From NCBI GenBank assembly GCA_023431185.1, contig JAEYXS010000065.1, forward strand, positions 152,717 through 216,716: a stretch of 64,000 nt of DNA, in the 5' to 3' direction. Shown here piece by piece: positions 1 through 9,385 of this stretch (positions within the stretch are counted from its first letter, which is position 1; the number at the start of each line of letters is the position of its first letter). Both the position numbers and the translations under genes were made by a program. Below the pieces are notes generated by a model that saw only the letters and a list, made by a program, of their open reading frames with translations, had not been told where the DNA came from and made no database searches. The stretch comes from Verrucomicrobiota bacterium (GTDB lineage Bacteria > Verrucomicrobiota > Verrucomicrobiia > Limisphaerales > JAEYXS01).

Positions 1-1464
1 AAGCTTGATGGGCTTCAAGGCATGCAGTGGCCGGAGGGTTTGAAGGTGGAGTTTGCGAAGCTGGACTTGGGCAAGCGCAGCAACGCCGGATTACAACTCG
101 TTGCCGAAGGCGAAGAGGCCACCGCAGCAACGGCTGAGCAGACCATCCGGGTGCGCGTGAGCAATGCGAGCGATGCGCGCAAGGAACAGTTTCAGGTCGG
201 CTGGGCGATGCCGGATGGACGGCAGATCTCCGGCGTCGCGGTGAATGTGAATGTGCCCGCCGGGCAAAGCCGGGTGATCGCCGTGCCGCGTTCCATTGAG
301 AATGCCCAGGCGGAGAGGATCTTGCTGACGGGAGATGATGAGCTGTTCGACAACTCGGTGCATGTGGTGAAGCAGGAGGCGGATCGGGCTGCCATCCTGT
401 TCGTGGGTGAGGATGATCCGGCGGATACGAAGCAACTGCTTTTCTATGTACAACGCGGTTTGCAGACGACCCGTTCGCTGGCCTTGGATGTGGTGAACCG
501 CACGGGAGCGAGTTTTCCATCCGCAGCCGAATTGGGCGCTGCCCGATTGATCATCGTCGGCCAAAGCCTGAGCAGCGGGCAGAATGCCGAACTGCGCCGG
601 ATGGCCGAGAACGGCAAAACGGTTTTGGTGGCGCTCAAAGATGTGAACATGGCTACGAGCGTGGCCAATCTGCTGAACGTAGCCAGTCTGCCAGCGGAAG
701 AGCGCAGCAGTTCCCGGCATGCGTTGCTTGGGCGGGTGGATTTCACGCACCCGCTGTTCGCGCCGTTCGCCGATCCCCGGTTCAGCGATTTCACGCGCAT
801 CTATTTTTGGAAGCATCGGCAAGTGGATTTGACGGGCGTGACCGGGGCCAAGGTGCTGGCCCAGTTCGATGACGAGAGCCCGGCGTTGTTCTCCGTGTCC
901 GTGGGCAAGGGGCAGATCTTCGTGCTGACCAGCGGTTGGCACCCGGCGGACAGCCAGCTCGCGCTATCGTCCAAGTTCGTCCCGCTCCTGTATTCTTTCT
1001 TGGAACAAGCGGGGACCGTGGCGGCCCGGCGGTCACAGTTCGCCGTGGGGGATGAGGTGCCCATGCCCTTGGAAGCGACGACGGCGGCCCAGATCAACCG
1101 TCCAGATGGGGAAAAATTGGCCTTGGGCGAGCGTAAACTGCTGGCGGGAACGGAACTTCCGGGGATTTACGGCGTTCAAGAGAGTGGGAAGAACTGGCGT
1201 TTCGCCGTGAACTTGCCGGCAGAGGAAAGCCGGACAGCGCAGTTGCCGTTGGAAGAACTTGAACGGCTGGGGATTCCGGTTCATAGTTCAAGCCTAGTAA
1301 CACCCCAGCAGGCTCAGGCACGCCAAGAAAAGTTGAAACATGCCGAGCTCGAGAACCGTCAGAAGTTATGGCGCTGGTTGGTGGTGGCCGCACTGGCCGT
1401 GCTCCTGATGGAAACTTGGCTGGCTGCGCGCCTGACGCGCCCGGTCCAAACAGTCACCGCATGA
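1..1464 (+). CDS. BatA/VWA-type membrane protein, C-terminal part (5' end outside window)
   Basis: The reading frame is open from the first base, so this is the C-terminal part of a longer protein. The visible part has extracytoplasmic beta-rich segments, a central Rossmann-like region (about residues 125-300) and a single C-terminal membrane helix just before a short basic tail ending in TRPVQTVTA. This is the layout of the large BatA/VWA-containing proteins found next to MoxR ATPases in Verrucomicrobiota and Planctomycetota; the N-terminal two-helix anchor and VWA domain would lie upstream of the window. It overlaps the next gene by ATGA, so the two are probably translationally coupled. The role is inferred to be in envelope-associated, MoxR-dependent assembly or stress response. 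Family assignment is good, function unknown. Confidence 0.75.
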   Translation, partial: KLDGLQGMQWPEGLKVEFAKLDLGKRSNAGLQLVAEGEEATAATAEQTIRVRVSNASDARKEQFQVGWAMPDGRQISGVAVNVNVPAGQSRVIAVPRSIENAQAERILLTGDDELFDNSVHVVKQEADRAAILFVGEDDPADTKQLLFYVQRGLQTTRSLALDVVNRTGASFPSAAELGAARLIIVGQSLSSGQNAELRRMAENGKTVLVALKDVNMATSVANLLNVASLPAEERSSSRHALLGRVDFTHPLFAPFADPRFSDFTRIYFWKHRQVDLTGVTGAKVLAQFDDESPALFSVSVGKGQIFVLTSGWHPADSQLALSSKFVPLLYSFLEQAGTVAARRSQFAVGDEVPMPLEATTAAQINRPDGEKLALGERKLLAGTELPGIYGVQESGKNWRFAVNLPAEESRTAQLPLEELERLGIPVHSSSLVTPQQAQARQEKLKHAELENRQKLWRWLVVAALAVLLMETWLAARLTRPVQTVTA

Positions 1465-4400
1465 TCGCCGCCGAACTGAAACAACGACTGGACCCCATCC
1501 TGGCCCGGCACGAGGCCTTGCGCCGGTGGCGGGCATTGATCTTCTGCTGGGTCGGAATCGCGGTGCTCTCCGGCCTTATGCTTTGGCAACACAAGGCGAC
1601 CGGCTGGACTTCCAATCGTGCCTGGATCGTGGTGGTTGCCGTGGGCGTGGCCGGAGTGTTCGGCATTCTCTGGAAGCTCAGGCAAACAGCGTTGGATTAC
1701 CGTTGGCTGGCGCGCAAACTGGAGAAGGACCATCCTGAACTACAAACTTCCTTGCTGGCGGCTATCGAGCAGAAACCTGAAGGGGCGAATGGGGATTTCA
1801 GCTTCCTTCAGAAGCGGCTCTTCAAGGAGATTGGTGAACGGTGCGAGGAGCAGGCTTGGGGTGTGGAAACAGAGAATGCCCTGGGCAAGTTGCGGGTCGC
1901 CAACACAGTGCTTTTCATGATGGCTGCTTTGACGGTGGCCGCCGTTTCTTTCTTGCCCCCGGCACCGGATGGTTACGTGGCAGGTGGCAAGCAGGCGGGT
2001 GAGGTCGAGATATCGCCCGGTGATGTGGAAGTGGAGCGCGGAGCGGGCATGGTCGTGCTGGCGCGTTTTCCCGGAGCGGTTCCGTCCGAGGCGACGTTGG
2101 TGCTGACACCGGCCACCGGCCAGCCGCAGCGCATCCCGCTGAGCAAGAATCTGAACGACCCCATCTTCGGTGCGAGCCTGCCTTCGGTGCAAGGAGACAT
2201 GAAATATGAGGTCGAGTATGGCCGGACCAGGACGCGCGAGTTCGCGGTGAAGGTCTATGAGCATCCTGCCCTCCTACGCGCGGATGCCACGCTGAAATTC
2301 CCTGAGTATACCGGTCTGCCCGAGCGCAAAGTCGAGGAGACCACGCGTGTGAGCGCCGTGGAGGGGACGCAGTTGGAGTATGTCTTCCAGATGAACAAGC
2401 CGGTGACGGAGGCGAAGCTCAAAGCTTTGAATGGTGATGAATTGGTCCTGAAACAGGATGCCGCCAAGCCCAATGTCTGGACCGCGAATTTCCCATTGGA
2501 GAAATCCGCGCGTTACAAGCTGCTCTTGCGTGATGCGGACGGGCGCACGAACAAGTCGCCGTCCGAGGTGGTGTTGAACGCCATCGCGAACAAGCCACCC
2601 GATATGAAGCTGCTCGCGCCGAAGGGTGATCCGCGCGTGTCGCCGATCGAGGAGCTTCGCTTTGAGGCGCAGGTTGCGGATGATTTCGGAGTTAAGTCGT
2701 ACGGTCTGGCTTACAGCCTCGCCGGGCAGGAGCCGAAGTACGTCGAGTTGGGCAAAGACAGCCAAGCGAACCAGAAGAAGGTTTTCCAGCACCTGCTGGC
2801 GATGGAAAAGCTGACGGTGGAGCCGGATGAAGTGGTGTCCTACTTCGTGTGGGCGGATGATTACGGGCCGGACGGCAAGATGCGCCGGAACATGGGCGAC
2901 ATCTACTTCGCCGAGATCCGTCCCTTTGATGAGATTTTCCGCCAAGGCCAAGGTGGTGAAGAAGGTGGTGGCGGTGGAGGCGGCGGTGGTTCGATGCAGC
3001 AACTGGGCGATCTGCAGAAGCAGATCGTCATCGCGACCTGGAAATTGCAGCGCCGCGAGACGAAGGCGACGGTTTCCGAGCCATTCAAGAAAGACGTGGA
3101 AGCAATTCGTCAGGCCCAGGAACAGATGCTTCAACAGACGGAAGAGAAGGCGGGCGAGGTCACCGATCCCAATTTGGCGAAGTATGTGGACCTGGCGATG
3201 AAGGAGATGAAAAAGGCGGTGGATCAGCTCGGTCAGGCCGAACAGAAGAATTCCGCCAAGCCGCTCCCGCTGGCACTTTCAGCCGAGCAATCCGCGATGC
3301 GGGCGCTGGCCAAGCTGCAACCTCGCGAGACGCAAGTCAGCCAGAGCAAGAAGAAGGGCGGCGGTGGCGGTGGTGGCGGCAAGCAGAAGCAGCTCGATCA
3401 GATGGAGATGAAGCAGGCCGAGGACCGTTACGAGAAGGAGAAACAAGCCACGGCCATGCAGAACGAGCAGCAGAAGGAACAATTACAGTTCCTGAACCGG
3501 CTGCGTGAACTGGCCCAGCGGCAGGATGATCTGAACGAGCGCCTGAAGGAATTGCAGACGGCTTTGCAGGAGGCCAAGAACGCCGAGCAACGGGCGGAGA
3601 TCGAGCGGCAGTTGAAGCGGCTTCGTGAGGAGGAACGCCAGATGCTGGCGGACGTGGATGAGCTACGCCAGAAGATGGACGAGAGCCAGAGCGCGCAACA
3701 GACTGCCGAGCAACGCGAACAGTTGGACAAGACGCGGGAAGATATTCGCCGGGCTTCCGAGGAGATTGAGAAAGGCGCCGTATCACAGGCCTTGGCGGCT
3801 GGTAATCGGGCGCAACGCGATCTGGAACAGATGAAGGAAGACTTGCGCAAGCAGACTTCCAGTGAGTTCGCCGAGGCCATGCGCGGGATGCGCGATGAAG
3901 CACGCAAACTCTCCGAGAAACAGGAAGAGCTCGCCGGGCAGATGCGGGAGGACACCAAGAAGGGGGCGCGTAAGAGTCTGACGGATGCGAATGACAAGGA
4001 AGGCGTGACGGAAGGATTGAAGCAACAGCGCGAGCGCTACAACGAGCTGGTGAAAGACCTGAAAGAGGTGACACAGGCGGCGGAAGCCTCCGAGCCGTTG
4101 CTGGCCAAACAGCTTTACGAGACGGTACGCAAGGCCGAGCAGGAGAAAACGGAGAACCTGTTGGAGATGACCGAGGAATTGTTCAAGCGCGGTTTCGCGC
4201 CGCAATCACAGCAATATGAGGAGAAGGCGCGGGCCTCGCTGGATCAGGTACGGCAAGGCGTGGAAAGGGCGGCGGAGAGTGTGCTCGGTAACGAAGTGGA
4301 AGCGATGCGTTATGCGGAGCGGCAGTTGAAGAATCTGTCCGAGCAGTTGGAGAAGGAGATCGCGAAGGGTGATCCATCGCTGGCGCAGGCTGGGCAGGGC

Positions 4401-5345
4401 AAACGCGATCCGTCTTCCACGAATCGTCTGGCGGCAGCGGGCAATGGCAGCTCCACGAACCGGCTGGCGGGTGGCACGAATCAACTGGCGATGGCCGGTG
4501 GTAAATCGTCGCAGAAGGGCAAGGACGGACAGCAACCGGGCCAGAATGGTGAGCCGAAGGGTCAAGGTGGCAAAGGCGGTGAAGGCAAGCAGCCCGGCAA
4601 TGAGCAAGGCAAAGATGGCCAGCCCGGTCAGGGTGGACAAAAGGGCAAGCAAGGGGAAGGCAAACAGGGCGAGGGCCAAGGCCAAGGTCAGGGCGAAGGA
4701 CAAAAGCAGATGGCCAGCAACCAAGGCCAGAAAGGCAAGGGGCAAGGTCAGGGCCAGGGTGAAGGCGAAGGTGAGGGGCAACGCGAACAGCCCGGACAAA
4801 AGGGCAAGGGTAAAGGCCAAGGACAGGGGCAAGGTCAAGGTGAAGGTCAGGGACAGGGCGAAGGCCAGCAACCCGGCCAAGGCCAAGGCCAAGGGCAGGG
4901 AGGAAATCAACGCAGCGGCAATCAGCAGATGGCGGGTGGCGGGCGGGGTGGTTCCGAGGGTGGTGGTATTGATTTGTTCAACAACCGTGATGGCGGTTGG
5001 GAGGGCGGTCCCTTGACGGGCGAGCGCTTCACGCAGTGGAGTGACCGTTTGCGCGAGGTCGAGGAATCGATTGATTCGCCCGAGCTGCGAGCCGAGGTGG
5101 CGCGGGTCCGTGATCGGGCGCGTGAGGTGCGTGTGGAATTCAAGCGGCACAGCAAAGAGCCGCAGTGGGACTTGGTGCAGGCGGAGATCTCCAAACCGAT
5201 GGCGGAGATCCGGGCGAAACTCCAGCAGGAGATCGCCAAGCGGGAGTCGAAGGAGGCGCTGGTGCCGATCGACCGTGACCCGGTGCCGGGCCGGTTCAGC
5301 GAACTGGTGCGCCGCTATTACGAAAAACTGGGTGGTAACGATTGA
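1461..5345 (+). CDS. DUF4175-like membrane protein with coiled coil and Gly/Gln-rich region
   Basis: This 1294-residue protein starts at the ATG that overlaps the upstream TGA (ATGA); an in-frame start further upstream would lie inside the previous gene and is unlikely. Three hydrophobic helices lie at about residues 25-43, 54-72 and 146-168, followed by a large beta-rich extracytoplasmic part. Two poly-glycine stretches (about 497-510 and 633-642) bracket a linker before a long Glu/Lys/Gln coiled coil (about 640-990). A low-complexity segment built from GQGQGEG-like units covers about 1010-1150, and a short alpha-helical C-terminal domain follows. DUF4175-type proteins commonly sit between BatA-like and VWA/glutamine-amidotransferase-like genes, as here. 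The coiled coil and GQ-rich tail suggest a scaffold spanning the periplasm, but this is inference. Confidence 0.75.
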   Translation: MIAAELKQRLDPILARHEALRRWRALIFCWVGIAVLSGLMLWQHKATGWTSNRAWIVVVAVGVAGVFGILWKLRQTALDYRWLARKLEKDHPELQTSLLAAIEQKPEGANGDFSFLQKRLFKEIGERCEEQAWGVETENALGKLRVANTVLFMMAALTVAAVSFLPPAPDGYVAGGKQAGEVEISPGDVEVERGAGMVVLARFPGAVPSEATLVLTPATGQPQRIPLSKNLNDPIFGASLPSVQGDMKYEVEYGRTRTREFAVKVYEHPALLRADATLKFPEYTGLPERKVEETTRVSAVEGTQLEYVFQMNKPVTEAKLKALNGDELVLKQDAAKPNVWTANFPLEKSARYKLLLRDADGRTNKSPSEVVLNAIANKPPDMKLLAPKGDPRVSPIEELRFEAQVADDFGVKSYGLAYSLAGQEPKYVELGKDSQANQKKVFQHLLAMEKLTVEPDEVVSYFVWADDYGPDGKMRRNMGDIYFAEIRPFDEIFRQGQGGEEGGGGGGGGGSMQQLGDLQKQIVIATWKLQRRETKATVSEPFKKDVEAIRQAQEQMLQQTEEKAGEVTDPNLAKYVDLAMKEMKKAVDQLGQAEQKNSAKPLPLALSAEQSAMRALAKLQPRETQVSQSKKKGGGGGGGGKQKQLDQMEMKQAEDRYEKEKQATAMQNEQQKEQLQFLNRLRELAQRQDDLNERLKELQTALQEAKNAEQRAEIERQLKRLREEERQMLADVDELRQKMDESQSAQQTAEQREQLDKTREDIRRASEEIEKGAVSQALAAGNRAQRDLEQMKEDLRKQTSSEFAEAMRGMRDEARKLSEKQEELAGQMREDTKKGARKSLTDANDKEGVTEGLKQQRERYNELVKDLKEVTQAAEASEPLLAKQLYETVRKAEQEKTENLLEMTEELFKRGFAPQSQQYEEKARASLDQVRQGVERAAESVLGNEVEAMRYAERQLKNLSEQLEKEIAKGDPSLAQAGQGKRDPSSTNRLAAAGNGSSTNRLAGGTNQLAMAGGKSSQKGKDGQQPGQNGEPKGQGGKGGEGKQPGNEQGKDGQPGQGGQKGKQGEGKQGEGQGQGQGEGQKQMASNQGQKGKGQGQGQGEGEGEGQREQPGQKGKGKGQGQGQGQGEGQGQGEGQQPGQGQGQGQGGNQRSGNQQMAGGGRGGSEGGGIDLFNNRDGGWEGGPLTGERFTQWSDRLREVEESIDSPELRAEVARVRDRAREVRVEFKRHSKEPQWDLVQAEISKPMAEIRAKLQQEIAKRESKEALVPIDRDPVPGRFSELVRRYYEKLGGND

Positions 5346-7747
5346 TGTTCTGGGCGGCGATATTTCTTTCCGCGAAAAACTGGCTGCCATGGGCCGCCGG
5401 TTTTTTGTTCGTGGCCGGGCTGCTGCTGGCGTGGGGTTATCACCGCACACGTCTGCAAGGCGGCCTGCGTTTCGCGTGCATCAGCCTCAAGATAATCGGC
5501 ATCGCCCTGCTGGCTCTCTGTCTGCTCGAACCGATGTGGTCGGGTGAACGCGCGGTGCCGGGGGCGAACCAGTTGCTGGTGGTGGCGGACAACAGCCAGG
5601 GCATGCAGATCCGGGACGAGGATGCGGGCAAGACCCGCGGCGAGCGATTGCAGACAATGCTCGCGGATGCTGAGAAAGGCTGGCTTGGCGGTCTCAATGA
5701 GAACTTCAAGGTGCGACCGTTCCTCGTCGATTCGCGGTTGCAGGCGGTGAGTGATTTCGGGGCGCTGGATTTCAAGGGAGATGCTTCATCACTGGGTTAT
5801 GCCGTGAAGACCTTGGGCGAGCGGTATCGCGGCCAGCCAGTCGCGGGCTTGCTCTTGCTGACGGATGGCAATGCCACGGACGTGGACGAGGCGATGGATT
5901 TCACAGGCTTGCCACCGGTCTATCCAGTCGTGTTAGGCAAGGGAGAACCGGAACGAGATCTGGCCATCCGCAAGGTGTCAGTGAGCCAGACTTCTTTTGA
6001 AGATGCGCCGGTGACCATCCAAGTGGAGGTGAGCGTCACGGGGTATAAAGGTGAGAGCATCGTGGCGAGCGCGATCGAGGTCAGCCCGGGCGGAACGAAC
6101 ACGACCATGCTTTCGACGACGAATGAGTCGGCGGTCGCCCGCTCCAAAGGCCAGACGCAAACGGTGAAGGATGACATGCAGCCGCTGGTGTTCCGTTTCC
6201 TGGAGCGGCCGATCTCACAGGGCAGCACCTTTTACTGGATCACCGTGGTGGCCAAGGGCGAGACGCAAGTGAGCGAAGCTACTCTCCTGAACAACCAGCA
6301 ACTGGTGGCGGTGAACCGGGGCGAAGGACCATACCGCATACTGTATGTTTCCGGGCGACCGAACTGGGAATTCAAGTTCCTGAACCGGGCCGTGTGGGAC
6401 GATCCGCAACTGGAATTGATGGCGTTGCTGCGAGTGGCCAAGCGGGAGCCAAAATTCCAGTTCAAGACCCGCTATGGTGAGACGAGCAATCCGCTGTTCC
6501 GCGGTTTCGACCGCAAGACGGAGGAGACGGAACGTTATGATCAGCCGGTGTTGATCCGGTTGAATGCTAAGGATGAGGCGGAGTTGCGGGATGGATTTCC
6601 CAAAACTCCGGAGGACTTGTATCGCTACCACGCGGTGATCTTGGATGACTTGGAGTCCGAGTTTTTCACCCAGGACCAGATGAGTCTGGTGCAGCGTTTC
6701 GTGAGTGATCGCGGTGGCGGATTCCTCATGCTGGGCGGTCAGGAATCATTCAATCAGGGCAAGTATGACAACACACCCATCGGAGCCATGCTGCCGGTTT
6801 ATCTGGATGGCAATGCCGATGTGGTGCCCGTGAGCAACCTGAAGCTGTCGCTGACCCGCGAAGGTTGGTTGCAACCTTGGGTGCGCTTGCGGGCGAATGA
6901 AACAGAAGAGAAGGAGCGTTATGCGGCGATGCCCGCCTTGCAGGTAATGAACCATACGCGTTCGGTGAAGCCGGGGGCGAATGTGCTGGCGTCCGTGCAG
7001 GATGGCAGCGGTGAGAATTACCCGGCGCTGGTAGTGCAGAAGTTCGGCTATGGCCGCACTGCCGCCATCACGATCGGCGATCTGTGGCGCTGGGGGTTCA
7101 ATGATGAACTGATGATGGCGGATCTGCAGAAGGCATGGCGGCAGACCTTGCGCTGGATGGTGGCTGATGTGCCCGAGCGGGTGGAGATCCGGGCGGAGCC
7201 ATCACGGCATGAAGGTCACGGAGCAGTGCGGTTGAAAGTGCGGGCGCGTGATGCGGTGTTCAAGCCGCTGGATAACGCCACCGTGAGCGTAAGCATCAAG
7301 TCGCTGCCTTTGCCTACGGCGACGAACGCAATGGCGATGCCGGAGATCAAGCTGACGGCGGAACCATCGCTTAGCGAACCCGGCTTGTATGAGACGCTGT
7401 TCATCCCGCGTGAGCCGGGCGGTTATGTGGCGACAGCCATCGCGACCGATGCGAATGCGGTCACGGCAGGTACGGCCATGGCGGCGTGGGCGAGTGATTT
7501 TGCCGCGGAAGAATTCGCCTCGCTGAAGCCGAATCGTGGATTGATGGAGAAGATTGCCCGGCAAACGGGTGGCGAAGTGATCGATGAGGACAAGTTGTCT
7601 GCGTTCGCAGCCAAGCTGCCGCAGCGCAAGGCGCCGGTTATGGAGACGACGGCGCAACCATTGTGGCATACTTCCTGGGTGTTCCTGCTGGCGCTGGCGT
7701 GCTTCCTGGCGGAGTGGGGATTGCGACGAAAATCGGGACTGGCATGA
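5345..7747 (+). CDS. VWA/glutamine-amidotransferase-like membrane protein
   Basis: The ATG at 5345 overlaps the upstream stop (TGATG); a TTG three bases earlier is the alternative start. The 800-residue product has two N-terminal membrane helices (about 12-30 and 41-58), a VWA-like region beginning LLVVADNSQGM (an incomplete MIDAS motif, DxSxG instead of DxSxS), and a class I glutamine-amidotransferase-like domain around residues 400-500 recognisable by GGGFLMLGGQESF. A beta-sandwich region follows, then a C-terminal helix near 775-795. This is the third member of the Bat-type operon, coupled to genes on both sides. It is probably an inner-membrane protein with its bulk outside the cytoplasm. 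The amidotransferase-like fold in this family generally lacks evidence of enzymatic activity. Family call solid, role unknown. Confidence 0.75.
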   Translation: MFWAAIFLSAKNWLPWAAGFLFVAGLLLAWGYHRTRLQGGLRFACISLKIIGIALLALCLLEPMWSGERAVPGANQLLVVADNSQGMQIRDEDAGKTRGERLQTMLADAEKGWLGGLNENFKVRPFLVDSRLQAVSDFGALDFKGDASSLGYAVKTLGERYRGQPVAGLLLLTDGNATDVDEAMDFTGLPPVYPVVLGKGEPERDLAIRKVSVSQTSFEDAPVTIQVEVSVTGYKGESIVASAIEVSPGGTNTTMLSTTNESAVARSKGQTQTVKDDMQPLVFRFLERPISQGSTFYWITVVAKGETQVSEATLLNNQQLVAVNRGEGPYRILYVSGRPNWEFKFLNRAVWDDPQLELMALLRVAKREPKFQFKTRYGETSNPLFRGFDRKTEETERYDQPVLIRLNAKDEAELRDGFPKTPEDLYRYHAVILDDLESEFFTQDQMSLVQRFVSDRGGGFLMLGGQESFNQGKYDNTPIGAMLPVYLDGNADVVPVSNLKLSLTREGWLQPWVRLRANETEEKERYAAMPALQVMNHTRSVKPGANVLASVQDGSGENYPALVVQKFGYGRTAAITIGDLWRWGFNDELMMADLQKAWRQTLRWMVADVPERVEIRAEPSRHEGHGAVRLKVRARDAVFKPLDNATVSVSIKSLPLPTATNAMAMPEIKLTAEPSLSEPGLYETLFIPREPGGYVATAIATDANAVTAGTAMAAWASDFAAEEFASLKPNRGLMEKIARQTGGEVIDEDKLSAFAAKLPQRKAPVMETTAQPLWHTSWVFLLALACFLAEWGLRRKSGLA

Positions 7748-8724
7748 GGTATCTGAAATTCATCTTGAGCGGTTGTCTATGGCTGCTGGCGCTGAGCCAG
7801 GTGCAAGCCAATGGAACGGACCGTCCTACGGTCTTCGTAGTGGTCGGTGCGGCGGGTGAGGATGTCTATGGCAGCCAGTTCGTGAAGTGGGCGGGCCATT
7901 GGCGCGAAGCGGCGACGAAGGCAGGTGCAAGTTTTGTTGCAGTGGGCCTGGACACGGACCAGAACAAAGACCGCGAAGACTTTCAGGCCAAATTGACAGC
8001 CGAACGGAAGGAGGGAGCGGGGGAGTTGTGGCTGGTGTTGCTGGGGCACGGCACCTTTGATGGCAAGGAGGCGAAGTTCAATCTGCGCGGTACGGATTTC
8101 AATGCGGAGGAATTGGCAGAATGGCTCAAGCCATTTCAGCGCCCCATCGCGGTGATCAACACCTCGGCGGCGAGCGCCCCCTATCTTTCCAAGCTGTCAT
8201 TGTCCGGGCGCGTGGTCATCGCCGCGACGAAGAGCGGGTATGAGGTGAACTACGCGCGCTTCGGGGAATACATCTCGAAGGCCATCGCAGACAAGGAAGC
8301 AGATCTGGACAAGGACGGGCAGACCTCTTTGCTGGAGGCGTATCTGATGGCGTCGCGCCAGGTGGCGGAGTATTACGAAACTGAAGGCCGTATCATGACG
8401 GAGCATTCGCTGCTGGATGATAATGGCGATGGCTTGGGGACACCGGCGGACTGGTTCCGTGGAGTGCGGGCGACGAAGAAGGCCAGCAACAATACGGAAT
8501 TGGACGGTTTCCGGGCTCATCAGTTCCATCTGGTGCGCAGTGCCGAGGAACAGAAGATGCCTGCGGAGTTGCGGGTGAAGCGTGATGAACTGGAATTGAG
8601 CCTGAACAAGCTGCGTGAGAAGAAAAGCAGCATGAAAGGTGTGGATTACGACAAGGAGTTGGAGACGCTGCTGCTCCAGTTGGCGCGGGTATACGAAAAG
8701 GCGGGACTGCTGAAGCAGGAGTGA
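7744..8724 (+). CDS. Exported C13-peptidase-like (caspase-fold) protein, probably non-canonical nucleophile
   Basis: Translation most likely starts at the ATG overlapping the upstream TGA. The 326-residue product begins with a signal peptide ending around VQANG. It has the caspase/legumain-like arrangement: a hydrophobic strand followed by H102-G103 (LLGHGTFDG) and a second strand ending in INTSAAS (138-144), where C13 enzymes have a DTCQA-type motif. The Cys position is therefore Ser141. Two acidic calcium-loop-like stretches follow, DLDKDGQTS and DDNGDGLG, and a helical C-terminus. It closes the Bat-type operon. It could be a Ser-variant hydrolase or an inactive binding protein; the sequence cannot decide this. 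Confidence 0.65.
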   Translation: MRYLKFILSGCLWLLALSQVQANGTDRPTVFVVVGAAGEDVYGSQFVKWAGHWREAATKAGASFVAVGLDTDQNKDREDFQAKLTAERKEGAGELWLVLLGHGTFDGKEAKFNLRGTDFNAEELAEWLKPFQRPIAVINTSAASAPYLSKLSLSGRVVIAATKSGYEVNYARFGEYISKAIADKEADLDKDGQTSLLEAYLMASRQVAEYYETEGRIMTEHSLLDDNGDGLGTPADWFRGVRATKKASNNTELDGFRAHQFHLVRSAEEQKMPAELRVKRDELELSLNKLREKKSSMKGVDYDKELETLLLQLARVYEKAGLLKQE

Positions 8725-8833
8725 GTTGGGGGTTGTTGGTAAAGGATTGAGGGCAACCAGGTTAATTGTGCGGAATCTCATTTACAAGCCGGCCTCAATC
8801 GTCTGACTATCGGGGCATCGCCGCGAAGCACGC

Positions 8834-9385
8834 TTGGACACTGATACCGATAAAACCTTGAGCAAATTGGGCTCCGGGCTGAGTGCAGAATCTCTGCGCC
8901 AGTTGGGCTACCTGTTTTGTCTCATCGAGTTGAAGCACGGGGAAACCTTGTGTGAATCCGGCCGCCATTCCCAGTCCCTCTACGTCCTGCACAGCGGTGT
9001 CTTGCGCGTATCGGTGAAACGCGGGACCAGCGTGGTGCATGTGCCGGCCATGCGGCGGGGCGATTGGGTGGGCGAGGTCTGCCTGCTGGACCCCGGTCCG
9101 GCCACGGCGGATGTGTCGGTCCTCGGCAGCGCCGCAGTGCTGGAGTTCACGCATGAGGCACTGAAGAATTTCATGACCCGTGATCCGGTGGGAGCGAGCC
9201 AGTTGCTATCCACGCTCATGACCGATCTGGCGCAACGTCTGCATCGTACGAGTGACAGCCTTATCAAGTTCGAACGCAGCACCGCCTTGCTCGCCGATCC
9301 GCCGGTCGAGAAAAAAGCGACTGAAGTGGAAGGGCTGTTCGCCCATCTCTTTGGTATCCATAAAAATCAACCGCACGCCAAGTGA
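8834..9385 (+). CDS. Cyclic nucleotide-binding-domain protein (no DNA-binding domain)
   Basis: This 183-residue protein is a single cNMP-binding beta-barrel: GETLCESGRHSQSLYVLHSGVLRVSV (quoted in parts: GETLCESG, YVLHSGVLRV) and the GDWVGEVCLLD turn correspond to the phosphate-binding cassette. A helical tail follows and no helix-turn-helix is visible, so it is not a CRP/FNR regulator. The start is a TTG: an in-frame stop at 8804 leaves no ATG upstream. The stop codon overlaps the start of the next gene, a second protein of the same fold. The classic Arg of the cassette is not evident, so ligand binding is uncertain. A sensor or regulatory subunit role is likely. Confidence 0.7.
   Translation: MDTDTDKTLSKLGSGLSAESLRQLGYLFCLIELKHGETLCESGRHSQSLYVLHSGVLRVSVKRGTSVVHVPAMRRGDWVGEVCLLDPGPATADVSVLGSAAVLEFTHEALKNFMTRDPVGASQLLSTLMTDLAQRLHRTSDSLIKFERSTALLADPPVEKKATEVEGLFAHLFGIHKNQPHAK

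Noticed and set aside
1368..1460. Upstream extension of the DUF4175-like gene
   Set aside because: It lies inside the 3' end of the preceding gene; the ATG at 1461 makes a normal ATGA overlap.
4206..5450. 414-codon minus-strand frame opposite the GQ-rich region
   Set aside because: Caused by the repetitive codons of the DUF4175-like gene; Leu/Ala/Thr-rich with no motif.
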